From positions 1 to 7,412 of the forward strand of contig JAPPJA010000398.1 of assembly GCA_028874675.1 (NCBI GenBank): a DNA stretch of 7,412 nt. The letters run 5' to 3'. Within the stretch, counting starts at the first letter, position 1, and each line of letters begins with the position of its first letter. The notes under the pieces were generated by a model. The model was given only the letters and a program-made list of their open reading frames with translations. It made no database searches and was not told where the DNA came from. Source of the stretch: Chloroflexota bacterium. GTDB taxonomy: Bacteria; Chloroflexota; Dehalococcoidia; Lucifugimonadales; UBA3495. The position numbers and the translations under genes are program-made. Below, one piece after another: positions 1-5,784 of this stretch.

Positions 1-865
1 TAATCCACTGGAACGGCGCCTGCTCCTTCCAGATTACCTCGTTGCGGAAATAGGCTTCCTGCATCAGGGCGTCCAGCTCAGCCTGGCTGGCGGGTACCGG
101 CGCGTCGGGAGGTATTTCCTCGGGGCCGGCGCAACGACTTACCTCCAGCAGGCCCGCGTCTTCCTGCCAAAAGTGGCCCGCAGGCAGCGGCCGCCTGAGG
201 GCCGCCACGATGACCCCATGATCGTAGGCGTTCACCCGCAGCAGCTGACCGGCCGTCAGCGGCCCTGGCGGTGGGTCGTACCAGATCTGTACGCCCAGGT
301 CATCCTCTCCCCTCAACCGGACCCGGTTCCTGACGGAACCCGAGAACCTGATGTTTCCGCCGCTGATGCGCGGCAAGGCGTCGAACTCGACGTAGTCCCC
401 CTGGAACTCCAGGACCAATATCACCTGGCGCCGGTTCCAGGCAATGCCAATGTTCAACTTCCGGTGAAGGGGGTCCAGCAGCGCCGCGCGATGACCCACG
501 ACATTGAACAGCTGGCCAATGCCGGACTCCACCTGGGAATCCAGGTCGGTGATGCCGGAAGGATTCGGGTTTCCATCCTGCCAGGCGAAGGTGGCGCTGG
601 GGTGATAGCCGCCCTGAAGGCTGTGGCGCATGTAGGGCTTCAGTCCCTCCAGGTCCCACTGGGACAGGAACCCGTTCTTCAGACAATTGTCGGCGTGGAG
701 CTGGGCGGCCGGGTTGCCGCCCATGGCCACGAAGGGCATGTCCTGCATCATACGGTGATGGTTGACCTGTTCCAGTGCCCGCGCATAGGACTTCCGGGCC
801 ACCGGCAAGGGAGGATCAGTGGGCCGCAGGGACGACCTGCGGTTGTCAGGACGAAGAAATTGCAT
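1..865 (-). CDS. CAP (SCP/PR-1-like) domain protein, C-terminus cut by window edge
   Basis: The minus strand is open from an ATG at 865 to the left edge (288 codons seen, no stop). Residues about 27-145 look like a CAP domain: VNHHR at 34-38, AAQLHADNCLKNGF at 53-66, SQWDLEGLKPYMRHSL at 68-83, then FNVVGHRAALLDP at 120-132 and LNIGIAW at 137-143. H57 and H125 match the two CAP histidines. The usual Gly-Glu-Asn motif after the GGY at 85-87 is absent, so the metal-binding site looks incomplete. Residues 146-240 form a second region (VQIWYDPPPGPL, then a PLPAGHFWQED segment) that I recall as the usual extension of CAP proteins in Dehalococcoidia. No signal peptide follows this start, which is odd for a family that is normally secreted. 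The start has a weak Shine-Dalgarno (GAGGG, 3-nt spacing) and lies 20 nt after the protease stop, so co-transcription is likely. The biochemical role is unknown. Family call fairly sure, start less so. Confidence 0.8.
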   Translation of the reverse strand, partial: MQFLRPDNRRSSLRPTDPPLPVARKSYARALEQVNHHRMMQDMPFVAMGGNPAAQLHADNCLKNGFLSQWDLEGLKPYMRHSLQGGYHPSATFAWQDGNPNPSGITDLDSQVESGIGQLFNVVGHRAALLDPLHRKLNIGIAWNRRQVILVLEFQGDYVEFDALPRISGGNIRFSGSVRNRVRLRGEDDLGVQIWYDPPPGPLTAGQLLRVNAYDHGVIVAALRRPLPAGHFWQEDAGLLEVSRCAGPEEIPPDAPVPASQAELDALMQEAYFRNEVIWKEQAPFQWI

Positions 866-885
866 AAACCCTCGTGGCGGGGAAG

Positions 886-2508
886 CTATTTGACCCGCTT
901 TGCGCTGGACAGGATCATATCCCGAATCTGCTCATTGTTGGGGCCGAATTCGCTCCGGTTCCACCGCACCCGGTCGCACAGGTCTATCCTGAGTATAAAG
1001 GCCACCCCCTCCAGGATATGGAGGGCATAGGCGCCCTTTCGAGTCATGAATCCCCCCGGGCAAAGGTCGCTTTCGTATATGTACTGCACCGCGCTGCTGC
1101 TGGCCGTGGGCCAGTCGTGCAGGAAGGGAGCGTCCCGCACCGCCATCACCTTCCTGGCATTGCCGTCCGTTCTGCTGTGGGGCACCCAGTTTCGGGCAAT
1201 CAGGTCGGAAGTCAGCAGGCCGGAAAAGCCCTGGGCGCTGTGGTCAATCAATATTGACCCGTCGGGGCTCTGCAGGTCATACCCGCTGGGTCCGCCCCGG
1301 TAATTGCCGGGCGCGCTGAAGTTGTACTCAATACCGCCGGCCGAGAAGGTCCTGGCCGTCCACGGTACGGGGGTGGGCATGGGCGTCGGAGTAGCCGTAG
1401 GAGTCGGCGTGGGTGTAGCGGTTGGCAAGGGGGTGGCGGTGGGCTCCGGAGTCGGTGTGGGCTCAGGAGTGGCCGTTGCCGTAGGCACGGGGGTCGGCGT
1501 TGCCGTAGGCTCCGGTGTTGGTACGGCAGTGGAAGTCGGCGTTGGCTCCGGAGTGGGCGTGGGAGAGGGCGGGACTGTTGGCAACAGGGCCGTCTGAGAG
1601 CCGGCCGGAACAACGCAGTCATCGGTGCGGTTGGGCAGGGGATAGGTCACATCGTTTATGGGTATGGCCAGCCCCACACCTTCGATGATGTTACCGCCGG
1701 CCTGGCGCAATACCTGGGTGTTGATGCCCACCACGCAGCCACGCCGGTTAATCAGCGGACCCCCGCTGTTGCCCGGGTTCAGGGCGGCGTCAATCTGCAG
1801 GTGACGGTCGATCCTGCCGGACAGGATGCCCCTGGTGACGCTGGGTTCCCGACTGAGGATTTCCGCCAGGGGATAGCCAATGGCGTAAACCTCTTCTCCC
1901 CGGCGAATGCGGTCGGAGTCGCCTATGGACAGGGACGGAAGGGCCGGGGCGTTCTGCATTTCCAGGTAGGCCAGGTCGCGTTGGGCGTCCCGGTCCAGCA
2001 CCCGGGCAGTATAGGCAGAGCCGTCAACCAGGATGACCATTACCTCATCGAAGTTACCCACCACGTGGGCGTTGGTGATCACGAACCCCGAACTGTCCGC
2101 CACAAACCCGGAACCGATTCCCGCCGTGGTACTGACCATTACAACACCAGGACTGACCGCGCTGACTATGTCGGCCACGGAAGGCGTTGAGGAAGGATTA
2201 CCGGCAGGCGCTGGGCGGACCGGTGTGGGCGCCGGTATCACGGGGGTCACGGCAGCTACCGGCGCGGGCTGAGAGCCGGGGTCCAGGGGAATCAACCTGT
2301 CACCGGAATTTGAAGAGCAAACGAATAGCAGCAGAACGTAACCGAGCGCCAGGCCCGCCGCCGCTATTCCCCAGTAGCGCTTTTCCCGGGCCAGGACATA
2401 CAGGCCGGCAAACCGGGAAGGCACCTGGGAGGGATAGAGGCGCCTTCGGCAGTAGGCGCACCACAGTGAGTAGTCCGGAACTCGCTTGCCGCAGTCGGGA
2501 CAGTTCAT
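886..2508 (-). CDS. Membrane-anchored trypsin-like (HtrA/S1C-type) serine protease with N-terminal zinc ribbon
   Basis: A 540-residue protein. Residues 3-20 form a zinc ribbon (C3, C6, C17, C20). One membrane helix lies at about 46-64, followed by a Pro-rich spacer to about 110. Residues 111-287 are a trypsin-like domain with the full triad: H148 in TNAHVV, D178 in QRDLA and S248 in GNSGGP. Residues 311-382 are a Thr-Pro/Glu-Pro repeat linker. Residues 383-540 are a distinct, probably beta-rich domain with cysteines C483 and C511 that I do not recognise. No PDZ domain is visible, unlike classical HtrA/DegP. The expected topology is ribbon inside and protease outside, so it would cleave envelope or extracellular proteins, or process a partner. 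The start is fixed because the zinc ribbon begins at residue 3, but no clear Shine-Dalgarno precedes it. It follows the kinase by 145 nt and precedes the CAP gene by 20 nt. A proteolytic function is likely; the substrate is unknown. Confidence 0.92.
   Translation of the reverse strand: MNCPDCGKRVPDYSLWCAYCRRRLYPSQVPSRFAGLYVLAREKRYWGIAAAGLALGYVLLLFVCSSNSGDRLIPLDPGSQPAPVAAVTPVIPAPTPVRPAPAGNPSSTPSVADIVSAVSPGVVMVSTTAGIGSGFVADSSGFVITNAHVVGNFDEVMVILVDGSAYTARVLDRDAQRDLAYLEMQNAPALPSLSIGDSDRIRRGEEVYAIGYPLAEILSREPSVTRGILSGRIDRHLQIDAALNPGNSGGPLINRRGCVVGINTQVLRQAGGNIIEGVGLAIPINDVTYPLPNRTDDCVVPAGSQTALLPTVPPSPTPTPEPTPTSTAVPTPEPTATPTPVPTATATPEPTPTPEPTATPLPTATPTPTPTATPTPMPTPVPWTARTFSAGGIEYNFSAPGNYRGGPSGYDLQSPDGSILIDHSAQGFSGLLTSDLIARNWVPHSRTDGNARKVMAVRDAPFLHDWPTASSSAVQYIYESDLCPGGFMTRKGAYALHILEGVAFILRIDLCDRVRWNRSEFGPNNEQIRDMILSSAKRVK
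1363..1578 (-). repeat. Degenerate Thr-Pro/Glu-Pro-coding repeat (protease linker)
   Basis: This stretch inside the protease gene encodes about 72 residues made almost entirely of Thr, Pro, Ala and Glu in short TPTP, TPEPTP and TATPTP units. At the DNA level it is a degenerate repeat of about six bases (CC-ACN-CC-rich on the coding strand), with varied third codon positions. It is therefore an old, selected protein spacer and not a recent tandem expansion. Such linkers usually span the cell wall or separate domains outside the membrane. It can cause slippage or misassembly, but the frame is intact here. Confidence 0.85.
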
Positions 2509-2531
2509 AGGGTCAGGCTACAAGCTCAGAA

Positions 2532-2572
2532 GCTGGCGGGTCTCTTGCCTTGACCGCAATTAACCCGCCGGC
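2532..2572 (-). repeat. Inverted repeat upstream of the protease gene
   Basis: GGCGGGT at 2535-2541 is matched by ACCCGCC at 2563-2569. The arms extend to ten positions with one mismatch (2532-2541 against 2563-2572) around a 21-base centre. The repeat sits 24-64 nt before the protease start. It could be an RNA hairpin in the leader, a weak attenuator between kinase and protease, or an operator. No T-tract follows it, so a classical intrinsic terminator is not supported. Confidence 0.4.
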
Positions 2573-2588
2573 GCTGTTTCAAATTTAC

Positions 2589-2604
2589 GGCGCTGCCCGG
2601 CGCC
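2589..2604 (-). repeat. Short hairpin after the kinase gene, possible weak terminator
   Basis: GGCGC (2589-2593) and GCGCC (2600-2604) are perfect inverted arms around a six-base loop, 50 nt beyond the kinase stop. On the minus strand the hairpin is followed by GTAAATTT, which is AT-rich but not a true U-tract. It may reduce read-through from the kinase into the protease or may be chance in GC-rich DNA. Confidence 0.2.
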
Positions 2605-2653
2605 TGCAGGAAGTGCGACATCGGCGCAAGTCCCGGAACGGAAGGTCCGCCAC

Positions 2654-4057
2654 TTACCTCTTTCCGAGAACGGCGCTCTTGACCTGCCCGGGGTATTGCT
2701 CTTCGCCGCATTTCGGGCAGTAGATTGCGTTGACGGGAATGTCTCTATTGCAGGCCCGACAGGCGCCGCCATTTCTCGCCAGGGGCTCCTGGCAGCCCGC
2801 CTCCTGGCAAAATATCTCCAGGAGGTCGTTTGGCGCATCACACCTGGGACACTTGACCTTCTGCGGCGGGGGCGGGTTGGGAGGCGTCCCGGCGGCGCGC
2901 CCGGCCGTTCCGGCCCCGCTGGATGTGGCGCTGTTGTTGGTCATAGCGTTGGACGATGCGGCTCCCTGGCCTGTGGCTGGTGAAGCGGAATTGGCGCCGC
3001 CCCCGCTGCGACCTGACCAGCTGACCGTGCGCTGACGGCCCAGGTTAGGCTTATTGTTCCTTTTGAGGGGTGGACCCAGGCCCAGCACCTCGGTGGGAGT
3101 GTAGCGCCGGTCGGATACAAAGGTGCGGCCAAAGTAGTTCTGCCACTTGGGGGAGAGCTGGGCCCACCGGCGCCGGGTCCTTTCCGGGGGCATTACCGCC
3201 CGATTGTTGTAGGGGAACATGTGCCCGGCGATCTTGTCTTTCAACGCGCCATCGGGGCCATCGAAAGGATGCGTGCCCCACATAAGCAGCTTGAACAGGA
3301 CCACCGCAATGGCAAAATTGTCGTCGTCCTTATTGCGGTCGAAACAGGCGAATCCCCGGTTGTGAGCATCAGTCTCGCCGGAAGGGCACCTGGATTCGGT
3401 GCATTGCCGGCCCGTCAGGTCAAGAACCCGGGGAGACATATAGGGCACGGTGCCGACTCCACAGCGATGAACCAGGTTGTTCCTGCTGTCTCTCACCTGG
3501 AAGGAGTCCGCGTCAAGAAACGCCACCCGACCCGAATAGTCAACCAGAATGTTCCCTTCGTTAATGTCGCCAATAACGTAACCCAGGTTGTGAATTCCGT
3601 TCAGGACGGTGAGGATGTTGGTGATGATCACATAGAGCAGTTCTTCCAGTTGCTCGACCTGGTCGGGAATGTTGGCGTTCCGCTTTCGCAGCTTGGGATT
3701 CCAGTAATATATGATCTCTTCGTATTCTTTCAGGTCGATTTTTGGCATGAGGAAGCCCGCCATCAACCCGTCGCGGTCGTTGTCGTTGTCGTGGTGGTAA
3801 AGAATGGAATCCGGCCACGCCAGGGCAATCCGCCCGTCGGCATCCTGGTTAGGAGGAGCGTTTTCGATCATGGCGGTGAGCTTCTGCTCCGCCAGTCTTC
3901 CCCGCTTGCTCAACCCTCCGCTGCTGTAGAAAGAGTCGTTGTATATCTTGGCCACATAGTCCGGAGAGTCCACCAGGAATACCGTGCCCTCACCGCCGGA
4001 CTTGAGCTCCTCGCGAGCCCGGACGATTTGCTGGTCTCTTGTCTTGAAGGCAGGCAT
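2654..4057 (-). CDS. Atypical Ser/Thr protein kinase (YegI-like, TerY-P triad) with two C-terminal zinc ribbons
   Basis: A 467-residue protein. The kinase domain covers about 15-335: glycine loop GGEGTVF at 21-27, ATP lysine K37 in YVAKIY, probable helix-C Glu E57, hinge region GFLMPKI at 101-107, catalytic loop IGDINEGNIL at 162-171 (D164, N169), metal-binding D182 in FLDADSFQV, GTVPYMSPR at 202-210 and DNFAIAVVLF at 246-255. HRD is therefore IGD, DFG is DAD and the APE Glu is Arg. The key Lys, Asp, Asn and Asp remain, so it is probably active. Residues 340-400 are a Ser/Gly/Ala/Asn linker ending in a Pro run. Two zinc ribbons follow: C403/C406/C417/C422 and C433/C436/C447/C450. The start has an AGGAGG Shine-Dalgarno. 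The gene lies 29 nt after the phosphatase in the same operon. E. coli YegI and the kinases of TerY-P triads are the nearest known comparators. Targets are unknown; the ribbons may bind protein or nucleic acid. Confidence 0.92.
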   Translation of the reverse strand: MPAFKTRDQQIVRAREELKSGGEGTVFLVDSPDYVAKIYNDSFYSSGGLSKRGRLAEQKLTAMIENAPPNQDADGRIALAWPDSILYHHDNDNDRDGLMAGFLMPKIDLKEYEEIIYYWNPKLRKRNANIPDQVEQLEELLYVIITNILTVLNGIHNLGYVIGDINEGNILVDYSGRVAFLDADSFQVRDSRNNLVHRCGVGTVPYMSPRVLDLTGRQCTESRCPSGETDAHNRGFACFDRNKDDDNFAIAVVLFKLLMWGTHPFDGPDGALKDKIAGHMFPYNNRAVMPPERTRRRWAQLSPKWQNYFGRTFVSDRRYTPTEVLGLGPPLKRNNKPNLGRQRTVSWSGRSGGGANSASPATGQGAASSNAMTNNSATSSGAGTAGRAAGTPPNPPPPQKVKCPRCDAPNDLLEIFCQEAGCQEPLARNGGACRACNRDIPVNAIYCPKCGEEQYPGQVKSAVLGKR

Positions 4058-4061
4058 GGTT

Positions 4062-4067
4062 CCTCCT
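4062..4067 (-). promoter_or_regulatory. Ribosome binding site of the kinase gene
   Basis: The minus strand reads AGGAGG four bases before the ATG at 4057, a full Shine-Dalgarno match. It supports this start over downstream ones and suggests efficient independent translation after the 29-nt gap from the phosphatase. Confidence 0.75.
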
Positions 4068-4086
4068 GATGCCGGCGGACGGACTG

Positions 4087-4851
4087 CTACCGGCGGATGG
4101 ACAGCAGCAGGGTGATGTCATCGTCGCTTTTGGCAGCGACCCGGGGTGAGCGAAGCAGGCCGGCAAGTTCCGACTCCACCTGCCGCGGGTCGGTCTGCTT
4201 TTCCAGCCACTGGAAGACATTATTGAAGAAGGGCCGAAAGGGCTGCTGGGTGGCGCTCTCGATTACCAGGTTCTGCAGGCCGTCGGAGAACATGGCCAGG
4301 TTTCGGGGCCGCGCCTCCGACACCCGGATTTCCAGGCTCTCCAGGCCACTGCCGGAGGTGACGAAGGTGGTCTGGTTGGCGTATTCCCCGCGCTGGGGAG
4401 AGGTGAACAGCCGGAAGCCTCCGTGGCAGTCCGACACCACTATTCCCCCGTCGCCCACCTGGGCCGCCCCCACCAATGTATCCGTCTGAACGGCCAGCAA
4501 GAGGGTATTGGCATAGGAACTGAGGGGCTCGCCGGTCTGGCAGGCCATCTTCTCCAGGGAGCGGCGCGCGGCGGTGACGGCGCAGGTCAACGCTTCCTCC
4601 AGGGCCGCGGCTCCCGGGGGGCCGGCCAGTTGCAGGAGATGCCAGGTTGCCGTGCTGGCGGCCGTCCTGGTGGTGACCAGGGCGCCCAGGGCCGAGTTGC
4701 GGGCCGAGCCGGCGCCGTCGGAGACGACGGCTACAGTGAAGCCGGGCTCGGAGCGATGGAAAACCTGGTCCTGCCGTTCCGCGCCCCGGCGCAGGTGGCT
4801 GGTTCCGGCCACCGATGCGCTGTAAACGGAAAACCGGCTGCCCAGGGTCAT
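4087..4851 (-). CDS. PP2C-type Ser/Thr protein phosphatase (PphC/YegK-like, TerY-P triad)
   Basis: A 254-residue protein, close to E. coli PphC (YegK) in length. The PP2C metal-binding motifs are in order: QDQ with D28, SDGAG with D45, a YANT strand at 113-116, GDGG with D134, SDGL with D190 and SDDDITLLL near the end (D243-D245). It is expected to be a cytoplasmic Mn/Mg-dependent phosphatase that reverses the phosphorylation done by the neighbouring kinase. The preferred ATG at 4851 shares its A with the stop of the vWA gene (TGATG), a layout typical of translational coupling. It has GGGA nine bases upstream, and its N-terminus (SVYSASVAGTSHLRRG) fits the family start. An alternative ATG at 4866 would add five residues but has no properly spaced Shine-Dalgarno. 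No motif is missing, so activity is likely. Confidence 0.9.
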   Translation of the reverse strand: MTLGSRFSVYSASVAGTSHLRRGAERQDQVFHRSEPGFTVAVVSDGAGSARNSALGALVTTRTAASTATWHLLQLAGPPGAAALEEALTCAVTAARRSLEKMACQTGEPLSSYANTLLLAVQTDTLVGAAQVGDGGIVVSDCHGGFRLFTSPQRGEYANQTTFVTSGSGLESLEIRVSEARPRNLAMFSDGLQNLVIESATQQPFRPFFNNVFQWLEKQTDPRQVESELAGLLRSPRVAAKSDDDITLLLSIRR

Positions 4852-5558
4852 CAGACCGAATCCCATCCCTGGGCCCAGCTGTCGGGGCTGGACAGGGCCA
4901 CCGTATCCGAGGGCTGGGACTGGGACACCGAAGACATGGAAGAGGAAAGCCAGGCGAACATCTCCTGGAAATTGAGCCCCTGGAGTTTCACGGCCCGCCG
5001 ATTGCCTATGGTGTCCAGCTCATCCATCGCGGCGCCGCCTACGCCCACGGTGAAAAAGTTGACCTGGCGATCGTTCTCGGCTTGCTTGACCCGGTCCCTG
5101 GCCGCGTCCCAGTCACCCGGTTCGTCGTGCTCGGGGCGGCCGTCGCAAATCAGCCACACCCAGGGCCGGTAATAGGTTATGCCGTTGGCCCGGTAGGTCT
5201 CCTTGCGCTCTTCGATCATGTCCAGGGCCAGGTTTATTCCGGAGGAAATTCTCGTGCCGCCCGCAGCGGTGAGCGCCGGAGGATTGAACTCGTCCACCGT
5301 CGTAAAGTCATGGACCAGGGAGGCCTCGTGGTTGAAGGTGACGATTCCTATTTCGGCGCGCAGGGAGGCCAGGGTGTCGTCCTCAATGCAGGACTTGAAA
5401 AAGGACAGCCCCTTGCTTAACTCCTGCAGGGGCTCGCCGGTCATCGAGGTTGATACGTCAAGGACGAGCAGGCAGGCGCACCGGGGTTCCGGATTTTCGG
5501 CAAATTCTACCGAATCCAGCAAAGACCTTTCGGGTGTCTGGTCCTGGGATTCAACCAT
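4851..5558 (-). CDS. von Willebrand factor A domain protein (TerY/YegL-like)
   Basis: A 235-residue protein, compared with about 219 for E. coli YegL. The vWA domain covers roughly 27-205 and has an intact MIDAS metal site: D34-x-S36-x-S38 in LDVSTSM, T102 in AGGTRIS and D139 in LICDGRP. The core strands include IGIVTFN and FFTVGVGG. There is no signal peptide or membrane helix, so it should be cytoplasmic. The last 30 residues are Ser-rich and low in complexity. In TerY-P triads the vWA protein is paired with a PP2C phosphatase and a kinase, and is thought to act as a metal-dependent scaffold or a phosphorylation target; the latter role is inference. It is the first gene of the operon, with a GGAGGT Shine-Dalgarno six bases before the ATG and a consensus-like promoter upstream. 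The stop overlaps the phosphatase start. Confidence 0.93.
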   Translation of the reverse strand: MVESQDQTPERSLLDSVEFAENPEPRCACLLVLDVSTSMTGEPLQELSKGLSFFKSCIEDDTLASLRAEIGIVTFNHEASLVHDFTTVDEFNPPALTAAGGTRISSGINLALDMIEERKETYRANGITYYRPWVWLICDGRPEHDEPGDWDAARDRVKQAENDRQVNFFTVGVGGAAMDELDTIGNRRAVKLQGLNFQEMFAWLSSSMSSVSQSQPSDTVALSSPDSWAQGWDSV

Positions 5559-5564
5559 GAGAGC

Positions 5565-5570
5565 ACCTCC
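5565..5570 (-). promoter_or_regulatory. Strong ribosome binding site of the vWA gene
   Basis: The minus strand reads GGAGGT with six bases before the ATG at 5558, a near-ideal Shine-Dalgarno. It fixes the start of the vWA gene and indicates strong translation of the first triad member. Confidence 0.85.
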
Positions 5571-5586
5571 AACTGGGCAGGAGTTG
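5570..5586 (-). promoter_or_regulatory. Leader hairpin next to the vWA Shine-Dalgarno
   Basis: In the leader RNA, CAACT (5586-5582) can pair with AGTTG (5574-5570) around a seven-base loop. The 3' arm ends on the first base of the Shine-Dalgarno. An alternative pairing puts CTCC of the same leader (5583-5580) against GGAG of the Shine-Dalgarno. The two structures exclude each other, which could tune ribosome access. Arms are short, so this is only suggestive. Confidence 0.2.
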
Positions 5587-5613
5587 TGGATTCCGGTCAG
5601 TATTACAAGGCGA

Positions 5614-5643
5614 TATATAGTCTGTTTGAAGGATACCTGTCAA
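5614..5643 (-). promoter_or_regulatory. Sigma70-type promoter of the vWA-PP2C-kinase operon
   Basis: The minus strand has a perfect -35 box TTGACA (5643-5638), an 18-base spacer and a TATATA -10 box (5619-5614). Transcription should start near 5607, giving a leader of about 49 nt before the vWA start. It is the best promoter match in the window and sits in the only sizeable intergenic gap inside the gene block. The triad is therefore likely transcribed separately from the two upstream genes, under the housekeeping sigma factor. Confidence 0.7.
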
Positions 5644-5659
5644 CCGCAAGGCAGCGGCA

Positions 5660-5674
5660 GCCGATGGAATCGGC
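5660..5674 (-). repeat. Perfect inverted repeat just upstream of the triad promoter
   Basis: GCCGAT (5660-5665) and ATCGGC (5669-5674) are perfect arms around a three-base loop, 16 bases upstream of the -35 box. There is no T-tract on the minus side, so it is a poor terminator for the preceding membrane protein gene. Its position fits an activator site or a transcript-end hairpin. The rest of the gap between 5675 and 5784 shows no convincing gene; small frames there lack start signals. Confidence 0.35.
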
Positions 5675-5784
5675 AAGGACGCAGGCCAGGGACATAAACC
5701 ACCAGGCAACATCACCGGAAAACGCCACCGGGGAACGCATGAGAGTCCTGCGCTGAACGCAAGAGAACTCAACGTCCCGAAGGG

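Noticed and set aside
300..686. Minus-strand open frame inside the CAP gene
   Set aside because: It is in another frame from the CAP reading frame, has no good start signal and yields an Arg/Gly/Pro-rich low-meaning translation.
173..1030. Long plus-strand open frame (285 codons)
   Set aside because: It lies antisense to the CAP-domain gene and the protease 3' end. Its translation has no recognisable domain, whereas the minus strand gives clear CAP motifs.
1363..1578. CRISPR-like or recent tandem repeat array
   Set aside because: The repetition is a degenerate Thr-Pro codon pattern in one intact reading frame, with no spacers or fixed unit length.
886..2508. Frameshift or pseudogene in the protease because of the repeat tract
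   Set aside because: The frame is open from the zinc ribbon to the C-terminal domain, with all catalytic residues present and no internal stop.
3221..4069. Plus-strand open frame of 282 codons antisense to the kinase
   Set aside because: High GC leaves long open antisense frames. The kinase motifs on the minus strand are unambiguous, and this translation shows only Val-rich low-complexity stretches.
4423..5172. Plus-strand open frame of 249 codons antisense to phosphatase and vWA genes
   Set aside because: It is the shadow of two motif-complete minus-strand genes and has no Shine-Dalgarno or domain.
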